Positions 1 to 8,691 are shown, numbered from the stretch's first letter. The stretch: DNA of 64,000 bases from an uncultured Aquimarina sp. (GCA_947500505.1 CANMSL010000005.1:248001-312000), one strand, 5' to 3'. Made by a program: numbers and translations. The notes: generated by a model not told the origin, from the letters alone.

Positions 1-1386
1 ATGAATCACTTCATCATAAGCATCGGCTACAGCTTCCATCACCGCTTCACTCATAGTCGGGTGTGGATGTATAGCTTTTAAAACTTCGTGACCGGTAGTT
101 TCTAATTTTCTTCCCAGTACAGCTTCAGCAATCATATCAGTCACTCCGGCACCAATCATATGACATCCTAACCATTCACCGTATTTAGCATCAAAAATCA
201 CTTTTACAAAACCATCTTTAGTTCCTGCTGCACTTGCTTTACCTGAGGCTGAGAATGGAAATTTACCAATTTTAATTTCATAACCAGCTTCTTTAGCCTG
301 CTTTTCCGTCATTCCTACACTTGCAATTTCAGGAGATGCATACGTACATCCTGGAATATTACCGTAATCGATAGCTTCCACGTGCATACCAGCTATTTTT
401 TCTACACAGGTAATACCTTCAGCAGAAGCAACGTGTGCCAATGCAGGTCCCTGAACAACATCACCAATAGCGTAGATACCAGGTATATTGGTCTGATACC
501 AGTCGTTTACCACTATTTTATCTCTATCGGTAGCAATACCTAATTCTTCCAGACCTATATTTTCTATATTCGTCTTAATACCTACCGCAGACAGAACAAT
601 ATCCGCTTCAAGGATTTCTTCTCCTTTTTTGGTTTTTACAGTTGCTTTTACACCATCTCCACTAGTGTCAACACTTTCTACAGAAGAATTGGTCATTACC
701 TTAATACCAGCTTTTTTGAAATTTCGTTCGAATTGCTTAGAAACTTCTTCATCTTCCAAAGGTACCAGGTTAGGAAGAAATTCTACAATGGTTACTTCTG
801 TTCCCATCGCATTGTAAAAATGAGCAAATTCTACTCCAATAGCACCAGAACCAACCACAATCATTTTCTTTGGTTGAGAATCTAAAGTCATCGCTTCTCT
901 GTAACCTATTACCTTTTTACCATCTTGCGGTAGGTTTGGTAATTCTCTGGATCTGGCTCCAGTAGCTACAATTATATGCTTAGCTTCGTAATCAGAAGTA
1001 TTTTCATCTTTATCGGTAACAGATACTTTATTATTAGCTTTCAGCTTACCAAAACCTTCGATTACATCTATTTTATTCTTTTTCATTAAGAACTGAACAC
1101 CTTTGCTCATTCCTTCTGCAACGCCACGACTACGCTTTACTACTGCTTCAAAATCTTTGTCGAATTTTTCAATGGTCAAACCATAATCAGAAGCGTGTTT
1201 GAGATAATCAAATACCTGTGCACTTTTTAATAATGCTTTTGTGGGGATACACCCCCAGTTCAAACATACACCTCCCAGGCTTTCCTTTTCAATAATAGCA
1301 GTTTTAAACCCCAATTGGGAAGCTCTGATAGCGGTAACATAACCACCAGGTCCACTTCCTAATACGATAATATCATATGCGCTCAT
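1..1386 (-). CDS. lpd: Dihydrolipoyl dehydrogenase, 3' end cut by window edge
   Basis: This is the E3 flavoprotein that reoxidises the lipoyl groups of 2-oxoacid dehydrogenases with NAD in the cytosol. Reading the minus strand from the ATG at 1386 gives 462 codons without a stop. The FAD-binding GSGPGG lies near residue 9. The redox-active disulfide motif GGVCLNWGCIPTKA is near residue 40, the NAD-binding GSGAIGVEFA is mid-protein, and the catalytic HPHPTMSEA motif is near the C-terminus. The last visible residues are EVIH; the family usually ends one or two residues later, so only the terminal codon and stop are probably missing. The second GxGxxG and the CxxxxC pair make the assignment secure. 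Confidence 0.96.
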   Translation of the reverse strand, partial: MSAYDIIVLGSGPGGYVTAIRASQLGFKTAIIEKESLGGVCLNWGCIPTKALLKSAQVFDYLKHASDYGLTIEKFDKDFEAVVKRSRGVAEGMSKGVQFLMKKNKIDVIEGFGKLKANNKVSVTDKDENTSDYEAKHIIVATGARSRELPNLPQDGKKVIGYREAMTLDSQPKKMIVVGSGAIGVEFAHFYNAMGTEVTIVEFLPNLVPLEDEEVSKQFERNFKKAGIKVMTNSSVESVDTSGDGVKATVKTKKGEEILEADIVLSAVGIKTNIENIGLEELGIATDRDKIVVNDWYQTNIPGIYAIGDVVQGPALAHVASAEGITCVEKIAGMHVEAIDYGNIPGCTYASPEIASVGMTEKQAKEAGYEIKIGKFPFSASGKASAAGTKDGFVKVIFDAKYGEWLGCHMIGAGVTDMIAEAVLGRKLETTGHEVLKAIHPHPTMSEAVMEAVADAYDEVIH

Positions 1387-1579
1387 AAATGTGAATTTTT
1401 TGAAGACACGAATTTACGGATAATTCATTTAACCTAAAAAGGATTTATGGATTCCGTTTTTTGTATTTTCTGATTAAAAAAACGTACAAAAAAACACTAC
1501 CATAACGATAGTGTTAATTTTTTTTGATTTCTTTTAATTTTTTAGAATAAAATCAAGTATTGTTGAATTATAAATGTTA

Positions 1580-2068
1580 TTAAAATTCTAAGTTTAATGC
1601 CGATTGTACCTCATTAAAATCTAATAAGTTTATATCAGTATTTTCAGCAAAATCTGCCGGAACAACAACAATTCGGAAAGTTTGGTTATTTGTAAATTCA
1701 GGTCCGGCAAGATCCGGAGCATCACTTTCTAAGATGATATCAACGTCACCAATGGTAAAATTGAATCTGTAATAAAGAAATCCTTCAATTGCTCCCGTGG
1801 ACTCATTAAAAAAGAAAACCGATCCTGTTGGCAGTGGTTCCCAAACATCGAGTCCATTATCTACGGCCTCCAATCGATATACTAATACCACATCAGAGTC
1901 AATAATATTTTGATTAAAGAAGAAACGATCTGCATACCCATTAGCGCCATTAAAAGTTGTAGTAAACTCAAAGGTTTGTCCAATAGTATCAAAATCTACA
2001 TCGTCATCATTTACGCAAGAAGAAAATAAAAATGTTGTTAAAAATAAAAGTGTGAAAATCTTTTTCAT
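1580..2068 (-). CDS. Small secreted lipoprotein, unknown function
   Basis: The 162-residue product begins with a lysine-rich hydrophobic leader and a lipobox ending in FSSC near residue 17, followed by an acidic NDDDVDFD stretch, so it is probably an SPII lipoprotein of the envelope. The mature part is acidic, rich in Phe, Asp and Asn, and predicted beta-rich, with no recognised catalytic motif. It stands alone between lpd and the msrB pair and has a TAACTTTG promoter-like box about 55 bases upstream. I do not recognise a named family. Confidence 0.8.
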   Translation of the reverse strand: MKKIFTLLFLTTFLFSSCVNDDDVDFDTIGQTFEFTTTFNGANGYADRFFFNQNIIDSDVVLVYRLEAVDNGLDVWEPLPTGSVFFFNESTGAIEGFLYYRFNFTIGDVDIILESDAPDLAGPEFTNNQTFRIVVVPADFAENTDINLLDFNEVQSALNLEF

Positions 2069-2121
2069 AATGTGTAATTATTTGTTGTTTTGATATTGAA
2101 AGTATGTATCAATAAGTGTTC

Positions 2122-2129
2122 CAAAGTTA
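2122..2129 (-). promoter_or_regulatory. Putative Bacteroidota -7 promoter box
   Basis: The minus strand reads TAACTTTG, matching the TAnnTTTG consensus, about 55 bases upstream of the lipoprotein start at 2068. It sits just beyond the 3' end of the msrB gene. No clear -33 TTG was found at ideal spacing. Confidence 0.45.
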
Positions 2130-2143
2130 GTGGTTACGAGTTT

Positions 2144-2539
2144 TTATGATTTATCAAAATCTATGCTCACCGAATTAACACAGTAACGCTGACCGGTTTT
2201 TGTTGGGCCATCATTAAAAATGTGCCCTAAATGACTTCCGCAATTAGAACACAGAATTTCTGTTCTGATCATACCGTGAGAGGTGTCTTTTACATATTCC
2301 ACACTTCCTTCGATAGATTCATCAAAACTAGGCCACCCGCATCCAGAATCAAATTTAGAAGTGCTTTCGAACAATGGAACATGACACGCCATACATTTAT
2401 AGGTTCCGTCTTCCGAATGTATATTATACGTTCCGGTAAACGGACGTTCTGTACCTTTCTGTCTCAATACTCTGTATTGTTCATCGGTAAGTTCTTTTTT
2501 CCATTCTTCTTCAGTTTTTTGAAAAGGATAGTTGCTCAT
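2144..2539 (-). CDS. msrB: Peptide-methionine (R)-S-oxide reductase, cytosolic
   Basis: It reduces methionine-R-sulfoxide in proteins. The 131 residues form a single SelR domain with no signal peptide. The zinc site is two CxxC pairs (Cys49/52 and Cys97/100), the catalytic cysteine is Cys120 in RYCVNS, and a second cysteine, Cys67 in SGCGWPSF, is in the position of the usual recycling cysteine. It overlaps its upstream paralogue by one base (TAATG), so the two are translated as one operon. The pair suggests one cytosolic and one envelope repair enzyme. Confidence 0.95.
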   Translation of the reverse strand: MSNYPFQKTEEEWKKELTDEQYRVLRQKGTERPFTGTYNIHSEDGTYKCMACHVPLFESTSKFDSGCGWPSFDESIEGSVEYVKDTSHGMIRTEILCSNCGSHLGHIFNDGPTKTGQRYCVNSVSIDFDKS

Positions 2540-3027
2540 TATTCAGTTTTTTTAGATTCAAAAATTAGTGCATCTCCATTAATACAATGTCTTTTTCCTG
2601 TGGTTTCTCTCGGTCCATCGTTAAAAACGTGACCCAAATGTCCTCCGCAAGTTGCACAGAGTAATTCGGTCCTTGCATATCCTAACTTGTAATCGGTATC
2701 GACGGTCACATTACCTTTTACTGCTCTGTCAAAACTGGGCCAACCAGTTCCACTATCAAATTTATGTTCACTTTCATATAAAGGGGTTTTGCAACCTGCA
2801 CAGTAAAAAGTTCCTAATGCATATATCTTATTTAGAGGACTGGAGAATGGTCTCTCTGTTCCTGCTTTTCTCAATATATAGTATTGCTCATTAGTAAGGA
2901 TTTCTTTCCATTCCTTCTCTGTTTTAGAAAGCGCATACTGCTTTTTTTCTTTTTGACTATCTTTCTGAGCATTACCGGTACAGCTAATCACTACAAAACC
3001 GATCATAAGTATAAGGATTTTTCTCAT
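2539..3027 (-). CDS. msrB: Peptide-methionine (R)-S-oxide reductase, lipoprotein form
   Basis: This is a 162-residue MsrB with an N-terminal lipoprotein signal (VVISC, Cys16), so it probably repairs oxidised methionine in the cell envelope. Zinc ligands are Cys76/79 and Cys124/127, and the catalytic cysteine is Cys148 in RHCINGD. In the position where its neighbour has a recycling cysteine it has Thr94 (SGTGWPSF). It may therefore be recycled differently, for instance by direct reduction by a periplasmic thioredoxin-like partner (inference). It is first in a two-gene operon. Confidence 0.93.
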   Translation of the reverse strand: MRKILILMIGFVVISCTGNAQKDSQKEKKQYALSKTEKEWKEILTNEQYYILRKAGTERPFSSPLNKIYALGTFYCAGCKTPLYESEHKFDSGTGWPSFDRAVKGNVTVDTDYKLGYARTELLCATCGGHLGHVFNDGPRETTGKRHCINGDALIFESKKTE

Positions 3028-3084
3028 TTTATTTGAATTAATTTAAAATTTAGTCGTCTAATAGGTTGGTCAATAACAAATGCC

Positions 3085-3957
3085 TTATGATTCTTTTATA
3101 AAATCCACAATTTTATGGATTACTTTCTTGTCTCCTAAGATTTTTCTATGACCTAAATTTTCGGTTATTAATAACTGTCCTTCTTTCAGCTTTTCTGTTA
3201 TTTCGAAAGCTGCATTGTAATGCACATCTACATCGTTTTTATCATGAACTACTAATGTTGGTATGTTTACACCATCTGCAGAAATCTCACCAGAGTAATT
3301 ATCCAGGTCTTCTCCATAATGTCTGTCAAAAAATTGTTTTATTAATTTACCTGTTATTTGACTTAATTGGAGGTTTTTGACAAAATTTTCGGTTATTTTA
3401 GTTATACTATTGGCTGTACCTATAATTACAAGTTTTTTTATCCCCAGACCAAATTTTGTAGTTCTTAGTAATGACATTCCGCCCAAGGAATGACCAATCG
3501 CACCATAAAAAGGACCATGTGTGATTTCTAATTGATAAATTATTTTTATAAAATGAAGCATGGTACTTCTTTTACCAGCGGATTCACCGTGTGCAGGAGC
3601 ATCAAAACTTACCGTGCTATATCCATTCTTAAGCAATTCATCTGCAATCTTAGAAAGTTGTGTCCCGCTGCCAGACCATCCGTGAGCTAATAATATCTTC
3701 TTATCTGAATTTCCGTAGTTATAGACAACAACCTCCCGGTTTATTTTTTCAATCCTTACTATTTCCTTATGGCTTTGAACTGCCATATTTTTTTCCCTTT
3801 CAGGTCTTTTATACTTAAATGGTGTTACGAATAAACGTGCGCCAAATCTAGAAGCTAAATAAGGTGAAATCCAGTCTAAAATTTTTCCTGTATATAAAAT
3901 GGATTTTGGAACAAGTAATGCCTGAACCGGTATTAAATCTTTATTAACCTTAGTCAT
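3085..3957 (-). CDS. Alpha/beta hydrolase
   Basis: This 290-residue protein has the serine hydrolase fold. The oxyanion-loop motif HGWSG is at 92-96, DAPAHGES near 120, the nucleophile elbow GHSLGG has Ser157, an acidic residue lies in HDKNDVDVH, and the catalytic His is in NLGHRKIL near the C-terminus. There is no signal peptide, although the first 40 residues contain a hydrophobic stretch that may touch membrane. The substrate is unknown. It is not obviously in an operon. Confidence 0.85.
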   Translation of the reverse strand: MTKVNKDLIPVQALLVPKSILYTGKILDWISPYLASRFGARLFVTPFKYKRPEREKNMAVQSHKEIVRIEKINREVVVYNYGNSDKKILLAHGWSGSGTQLSKIADELLKNGYSTVSFDAPAHGESAGKRSTMLHFIKIIYQLEITHGPFYGAIGHSLGGMSLLRTTKFGLGIKKLVIIGTANSITKITENFVKNLQLSQITGKLIKQFFDRHYGEDLDNYSGEISADGVNIPTLVVHDKNDVDVHYNAAFEITEKLKEGQLLITENLGHRKILGDKKVIHKIVDFIKES

Positions 3958-4103
3958 TTATAAATTACATCCTTTTCTGTCTAAAATTAAAATAACAAAT
4001 ACAGTTGTGAGAAATATTATGAATAATTAACACTATAAAGATATAGGTTGCATCTAAATAAAATATATTCCTTGAATTCCTTTATATAAGATTATAAAGT
4101 GCT

Positions 4104-4111
4104 TAATTTTG
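4104..4111 (+). promoter_or_regulatory. Putative Bacteroidota -7 promoter box
   Basis: TAATTTTG matches TAnnTTTG and lies 25 bases before the helicase ATG at 4136, which is a plausible short leader. Confidence 0.45.
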
Positions 4112-4135
4112 TAGCTTATTTTTAATTTAAAGTAA

Positions 4136-5650
4136 ATGCGGGTGGAGCCCACTGAAATAGAAAAAAAGGAACAAAAAGTACTTTATGACTACCAGACCAG
4201 AGATATAGATAAAATTTTTGGGCGTTTACAAGAATTTCCTAAAAACTATAATTTATTATACCAGCTTCCGACCGGAGGTGGAAAAACTGTTATTTTTTCT
4301 GAAATTGTAAGGAGGTACATTAGTACTACCAGAAAGAAAGTAGTAGTGCTTACGCACCGTATAGAATTATGTGATCAAACATCTAATATGCTTACTGAGT
4401 TTAATGTAAAAAATAAAATCATTAACAGTAATGTAAAAAAGCTGGAAGACCAGGATCAGTATATGTGTTTTGTAGCAATGGTAGAAACACTAAATAATAG
4501 ACTTAATGATGATCAGCTGGAGATTGATAATGTGGGGATGGTGATCATAGATGAGGCACATTATAATTCTTTTAGAAAATTATTTCGTTTTTTTGATACA
4601 TGTTTCATTTTGGGCGTTACTGCTACTCCGCTGAGCTCTAATATGAAACTTCCTATGAAAGATAACTACCGGGAGTTGATTGTTGGCGATACAATAATAT
4701 CACTTATTAATAATGGTTTCCTGGCTAAACCACTTACCTATACGTATGATGTGGGTTTGGGATCACTTAAGATTGGAATGAATGGTGATTATACTGTAAA
4801 ATCTTCAGAAGATCTCTATACCAATGCCTTGATGCAGGATAGATTATTAAAAGCTTATGAAGAACGAGCAAAGGGAAAAAAGACATTAATTTTTAATAAC
4901 GGAATTAATACATCGATCCACGTATATGAGGTTTTCCGTAGAGCCGGATATCCCATAAGACACTTGGATAATACTAATAGCAAACAGGAACGAGCAGATA
5001 TTTTAAAATGGTTTAAGCATACAGACGATGCGATTCTTACTTCAGTAAGTATTCTTACCACTGGTTTTGATGAACCTACAGTAGAAACCGTTATTCTTAA
5101 CCGTGCTACAAAATCACTAACACTTTATTTTCAGATGATCGGTAGGGGATCAAGAATATTGCCAGATAAACCTGAATTCTCTATCATAGATATGGGAAAT
5201 AATACGGCACGCTTCGGTTTGTGGCACGGAGAAATCGATTGGCAATCTATTTTTAAATCACCTGATTTTTACTATGATAGCTTAGTAAGTGATGATCAGA
5301 TCGAACGTAATTTTAAATATGTTATGCCAGATGAAATACGAAAAGAGTTTAGTAATTCTACCGAAGTAGATTTTGATATTGAAAAAGAATATGCTAATAC
5401 TAAGAAATATAGTTTACGTAGTAAAAGTGTTTTAGAAAAATCAATTGAACAACATGCTAAGATGTGCGTGGAAAACAGTGAGGATGTTTTCGACGCACGG
5501 ATTCTAAGTAAATTATTGGATCAGGATATTGAATATAGAGTTCGTCGATATTCATACTGCATTAGTAAAAGCACAAAAAACTACAGAGACTGGTTGCAAG
5601 AGGATTATAATCGAAAATTAAGATCGAGGATCAACCAAATGTTCCGATGA
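4136..5650 (+). CDS. DEAD/DEAH-box helicase (SF2)
   Basis: This 504-residue superfamily 2 helicase is of the SSL2/restriction-subunit type. Walker A is PTGGGKT near 45-51, the Walker B box is DEAH at 139-142, motif III is TATP at 162-165, and motif VI is QMIGRGSR at 333-340. The last 130 residues are basic, without a recognised domain. It is a stand-alone gene with its own promoter-like box and no methylase, nuclease or other defence gene beside it, so a general DNA or RNA repair role is more likely than a restriction system. Its stop is only six bases from the stop of the convergent oxidoreductase. Confidence 0.88.
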   Translation: MRVEPTEIEKKEQKVLYDYQTRDIDKIFGRLQEFPKNYNLLYQLPTGGGKTVIFSEIVRRYISTTRKKVVVLTHRIELCDQTSNMLTEFNVKNKIINSNVKKLEDQDQYMCFVAMVETLNNRLNDDQLEIDNVGMVIIDEAHYNSFRKLFRFFDTCFILGVTATPLSSNMKLPMKDNYRELIVGDTIISLINNGFLAKPLTYTYDVGLGSLKIGMNGDYTVKSSEDLYTNALMQDRLLKAYEERAKGKKTLIFNNGINTSIHVYEVFRRAGYPIRHLDNTNSKQERADILKWFKHTDDAILTSVSILTTGFDEPTVETVILNRATKSLTLYFQMIGRGSRILPDKPEFSIIDMGNNTARFGLWHGEIDWQSIFKSPDFYYDSLVSDDQIERNFKYVMPDEIRKEFSNSTEVDFDIEKEYANTKKYSLRSKSVLEKSIEQHAKMCVENSEDVFDARILSKLLDQDIEYRVRRYSYCISKSTKNYRDWLQEDYNRKLRSRINQMFR

Positions 5651-5656
5651 TTACTT

Positions 5657-6691
5657 TTAAGCTTTAACTAAAAGTTTTCCTTTATTTTTTCCAAAAAACA
5701 ACATATTCAGCGCCAGAGGTAGTTGATCAAAACCTTTGACAATTGTTTCCTGATAATGAATCAAGCCATTTTTTACCCAAGGAATCATTTTCAAAAGCAT
5801 TTCATCCATTCTGTGATTATAATCTCTTGCCAGTACGCCTTGTATTGTAGCTCTTTTATATAATATTTTATGCAGAAAACGTGGTCCCATTTCGGGAGCA
5901 TCTAATCCTCCTGAGTATTGAGAAATTTGCCCACAGATAATGATTCGAGCATTTATATTGATGTGCTCAAAAATAGCATCCGTTATGTATCCACCAACAT
6001 TATCATAATAGATATCAATACCTTGTGGACATACTTTTTGTAATTCCTGAACCATTTTTTTTGCCGATGGGTGGTTTTTATAATTTATGACTTCATCTAT
6101 ACCGATTGTTTCCTTAAGAAAATTAATTTTTTCATCTGTCCCGGCAATACCAACAACCTTACAGCCTTTTATTTTAGCAATTTGAGCAACAATCTGACCC
6201 ACGGCTCCGGAAGCACCCGAAACAACAACGGTTTCTCCTTTCTTTGGCAAACCAGCTTCAAGGAAACCGAAGTAGGCAATCCTGGCGGGCATTCCCAATA
6301 CGCCCAAAGCTGTCGTAACTGAAATCTCCTTAGGATCTAATAATCGAAGACTGTTAGTTTCTGTGATCGCATATTCCTGCCAACCTGTATAAGATAGCAC
6401 CCAATCTCCTTTTTGAAAAGATGAATTTTCATCATTAACGGCAATTACCTTTCCCACAACAGCTCCACCCTGAACAGTATTAAGAGGGTGAGGTTCTTCC
6501 CAGGTATGATTTTCGGATTGTTGGATTCGCATATACGGATCTACACTAAAATAAACAGATTTTAACAGAGCTTGTCCGGGTTGTAAGTCTGATGTGGTAA
6601 TTACACTCTCCTTTAGGGTATAATGAGTTTGATCAATTATTTTATCGGGTCGTTTTGTGTAAATCCATTGTTTGTTTCGAAATTCGTGCAT
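5657..6691 (-). CDS. NADP-dependent oxidoreductase, MDR family (CurA-like)
   Basis: This 344-residue medium-chain reductase is of the leukotriene B4 12-hydroxydehydrogenase/curcumin reductase type, which reduces C=C bonds of alpha,beta-unsaturated ketones or aldehydes with NADPH. Signs are the N-terminal DPYMRIQ, the nucleotide loop SGASGAVG at 158-165, and YYDNVGG in the cofactor domain. There are no zinc-ligand cysteines, as usual in this subgroup. It is the last gene of the arsR-SDR-phzF block on the minus strand, 11 bases after phzF, suggesting shared control. Confidence 0.9.
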   Translation of the reverse strand: MHEFRNKQWIYTKRPDKIIDQTHYTLKESVITTSDLQPGQALLKSVYFSVDPYMRIQQSENHTWEEPHPLNTVQGGAVVGKVIAVNDENSSFQKGDWVLSYTGWQEYAITETNSLRLLDPKEISVTTALGVLGMPARIAYFGFLEAGLPKKGETVVVSGASGAVGQIVAQIAKIKGCKVVGIAGTDEKINFLKETIGIDEVINYKNHPSAKKMVQELQKVCPQGIDIYYDNVGGYITDAIFEHININARIIICGQISQYSGGLDAPEMGPRFLHKILYKRATIQGVLARDYNHRMDEMLLKMIPWVKNGLIHYQETIVKGFDQLPLALNMLFFGKNKGKLLVKA

Positions 6692-6702
6692 TATCCTATA
6701 CT

Positions 6703-7488
6703 TCAGATTGTTATTTCACCAATTAAATAAGGTACAGAGTATCCACTGAGAAAAGCTCTATTACCTTCTAGCTTGCAATCTATTTCGCCACCTCGTTGAG
6801 ATAATTGGCGTGCTTTAAGCTTTTTTTTACCTAACTTTTCTGCCCAGAATGGAACTAGTGCACTGTGTGCGGATCCGGTAACCGGGTCTTCGAGGGGAAT
6901 CTCTGGATTGGCATCAAATACTCTGGACACAAAATCAGAGGTTGTTCCTTCACTAGTTATTATAGTACATAAATAGGGGAGCCCCTTAAGAAGTTCTAAT
7001 TTTGGGTCTTCGGTTAAGATTTCCTCTTCAGATCCCATAGTAATTATTAAATCTCTACCGGCGAATGCTTTTAAAGGTTTAGATTGGAAGGCACTGAATA
7101 CTTCTTCAGGAATATCAATAGCTTTAGGAGGTCTGGATGGAAAATCCAACGTAATAGATCCATTATCTTCTTTCTTGGCCTTTAGTATGCCGCTTTTTGA
7201 AGAAAAAGTTATTTCAGTCAGCGTCGTTTCAATATAATTAAAAATCACAAAAGCCGAAGCTAATGTGGCGTGACCACATAAGTCAATTTCTGCATAAGGC
7301 ATAAACCATCTTATCTCATAAACATCATCTCTTTTTACGAAATAACCAGTTTCGGCAAGGTTGTTCTCTATAGCGATATTTAGTAAAGTTTCATCCTCTA
7401 ACCAATGAGGTAAATGACAGATTGCAGCTGGGTTGCCCCCAAATAACTTTTGAGTAAAAGCATCGATTTGATATATAGGAATTTTCAT
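6703..7488 (-). CDS. PhzF family isomerase/epimerase-like protein
   Basis: The 261-residue protein has the two-lobed diaminopimelate-epimerase-like fold of the PhzF family. The N-terminal IDAFTQKLFGGNPAA is typical, the catalytic glutamate is Glu46 in NNLAET, CGHAT is at 71-75 and DPVTGSAH at 201-208. The family includes phenazine isomerases and many proteins of unknown substrate; there are no other phenazine genes here, so a phenazine role is not supported. It lies four bases after the SDR gene. Confidence 0.92.
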   Translation of the reverse strand: MKIPIYQIDAFTQKLFGGNPAAICHLPHWLEDETLLNIAIENNLAETGYFVKRDDVYEIRWFMPYAEIDLCGHATLASAFVIFNYIETTLTEITFSSKSGILKAKKEDNGSITLDFPSRPPKAIDIPEEVFSAFQSKPLKAFAGRDLIITMGSEEEILTEDPKLELLKGLPYLCTIITSEGTTSDFVSRVFDANPEIPLEDPVTGSAHSALVPFWAEKLGKKKLKARQLSQRGGEIDCKLEGNRAFLSGYSVPYLIGEITI

Positions 7489-7492
7489 AAGT

Positions 7493-8089
7493 TTAATAAA
7501 TTTTTAGAATTTGACCTGTATTATGATTGCTTAGTATATGTTCATATATTTTTACTACATCTTCTATTTCTACGGGTAGATATCTCGCAAATTTCTGATC
7601 TCTAGGAAAATCACCTGCTATCGCCCCTGGAGCAACAACGTTAAGACGAATTCCACGAGTTAATTCGTGAGAGGCGGCATTCACAAAACTATGGATGGCT
7701 CCATTAACCAAGGAAAGTGCTACTGCATTAGGCTCATAATGCTCTGCAAGAATACCAGTAGTTAATGTTATAGAACCACGTTCGTTTAAATAATCCTTAG
7801 CAATGTGAACAAGATTAACTTGCCCCATTAATTTACTTTTTATTCCGATATAATAATCCTGTTCATTCAGATCAGATAATGATTTCCAAGATGCGGTACC
7901 CGCTGCATTGATAACTGCATCTAGTTTAGGTAATTTTTTAAATAAGGATATAATGGAGTCTTTATTCGTAATATCAATCGGGTAAGAGGTACTGCTTCTA
8001 TGTGCGCCGTATATTTCGTGATTATTTTGTAACGATTTGTATATTTCTTTTCCTATCGTTCCTGTTGAACCTATAACTAAAATTTTCAT
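7493..8089 (-). CDS. Short-chain dehydrogenase/reductase-like protein
   Basis: This 198-residue Rossmann protein has GSTGTIGKEI at residues 7-16 for the dinucleotide and the NAAG motif mid-protein. In the region where SDR enzymes carry the catalytic Tyr-x-x-x-Lys, this protein reads ALSLVNGAIHSF, so the usual tyrosine is missing. Some short SDR relatives share this feature. It may bind NAD(P) with weak or altered catalysis. It follows arsR by 41 bases and has its own copy of the operator-like repeat directly upstream. Confidence 0.85.
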   Translation of the reverse strand: MKILVIGSTGTIGKEIYKSLQNNHEIYGAHRSSTSYPIDITNKDSIISLFKKLPKLDAVINAAGTASWKSLSDLNEQDYYIGIKSKLMGQVNLVHIAKDYLNERGSITLTTGILAEHYEPNAVALSLVNGAIHSFVNAASHELTRGIRLNVVAPGAIAGDFPRDQKFARYLPVEIEDVVKIYEHILSNHNTGQILKIY

Positions 8090-8095
8090 AATTAT

Positions 8096-8119
8096 ATATT
8101 TAATTTTATAAATATGTAT
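8096..8119. repeat. Operator-like 24-bp repeat, copy 1 (upstream of SDR)
   Basis: These 24 bases are identical to 8456-8479. Within the unit, ATATTTA and TAAATAT are inverted around ATTTTA. It ends seven bases upstream of the SDR start codon, in the arsR-SDR gap, and is a candidate binding site for the ArsR protein. Confidence 0.6.
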
Positions 8120-8130
8120 TTTTAAATTTT

Positions 8131-8457
8131 TTAAAGATTATTAGTGATTTCATTAATGTATTCCTGTATAACTATCTCATTTCTTTTGAAATAAGTCCAT
8201 TTTCCATGTCTCGTAGGAATTAGTAACCCTGCTTTATGCATGGTAGCCAGGTAATGAGAAATAGTGGGTTGGGATAATCCAGATTTATCCTGAATGTATT
8301 GGCCGCATACTCCAAAATCAAAATGACCTAAATCGGAGTGCGGTGGGAAATTGGCTTCCGGTTTTTTTAGCCACTTTAATATATCCAATCTGGTGGAATT
8401 TGCTAAAGCCTTTTTGATGTTTAAAATTTGTTCTTTATTCACAGTACAAATATACAT
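8131..8457 (-). CDS. ArsR-family winged-helix regulator
   Basis: This 108-residue transcription factor has a helix-turn-helix around residues 58-80 (SGLSQPTISHYLATMHKAGLL is the recognition region) and a following wing near GKWTYF. Regulators of this kind repress their own operon and release DNA on metal or redox signals. Cys51 in VCGQY and Cys4 are the only cysteines seen, and no classic CVCDLC metal site is present. The usual reading starts at ATG 8457, but a promoter-like TATATTTG overlaps codons 2-4, so the true start may be the GTG at codon 6 (8442). It probably controls SDR, phzF and oxidoreductase downstream. Confidence 0.88.
   Translation of the reverse strand: MYICTVNKEQILNIKKALANSTRLDILKWLKKPEANFPPHSDLGHFDFGVCGQYIQDKSGLSQPTISHYLATMHKAGLLIPTRHGKWTYFKRNEIVIQEYINEITNNL
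8447..8454 (-). promoter_or_regulatory. Putative -7 box for arsR, inside its first codons
   Basis: The minus strand reads TATATTTG, matching TAnnTTTG. It overlaps codons 2-4 of the longest arsR reading frame and touches the operator-like repeat, which fits autoregulation and questions the annotated start. Confidence 0.4.
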
Positions 8458-8479
8458 ATTTAATTTTATAAATATGTAT
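8455..8479. repeat. Operator-like repeat, copy 2 (arsR promoter)
   Basis: Positions 8455-8476 contain a perfect inverted repeat, CATATTTA and TAAATATG around a six-base spacer. Positions 8456-8479 are the exact 24-base match to 8096-8119. It covers the arsR start codon and adjoins the TATATTTG box, so a bound repressor would block transcription. Confidence 0.65.
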
Positions 8480-8691
8480 ATTTTATATTTTAAAATATTT
8501 AGATATAAGAAGGTGTTATTCTTTTAATTGTCATACTAAAAACTGATAACACACTTTTTGTAGATTTTAAAAGCTTTTTAATTTACAACTACGAGTTTAA
8601 TTCACCAAGGCTTGGCTAAAAATTCTAAAATTATATTTTCGATAGATGCTTCATGTGTGTGCTCTGCGGTAGCTTACGCTATTATAAAGTA

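Noticed and set aside
2231..2632. 133-codon plus-strand frame
   Set aside because: Antisense to both msrB genes, whose motifs are complete; basic/hydrophobic translation typical of a shadow frame.
4136..5650. Defence island centred on the helicase
   Set aside because: Neighbours are metabolic enzymes; no nuclease, methylase, reverse transcriptase or toxin gene is seen.
6703..7488. Phenazine biosynthesis locus
   Set aside because: Only a single PhzF-family gene; the family is broad and no other phz gene is present.
8131..8457. ArsR as an arsenic-resistance regulator
   Set aside because: No arsenate reductase, arsenite pump or metal-binding cysteine cluster nearby; only the DNA-binding fold is supported.
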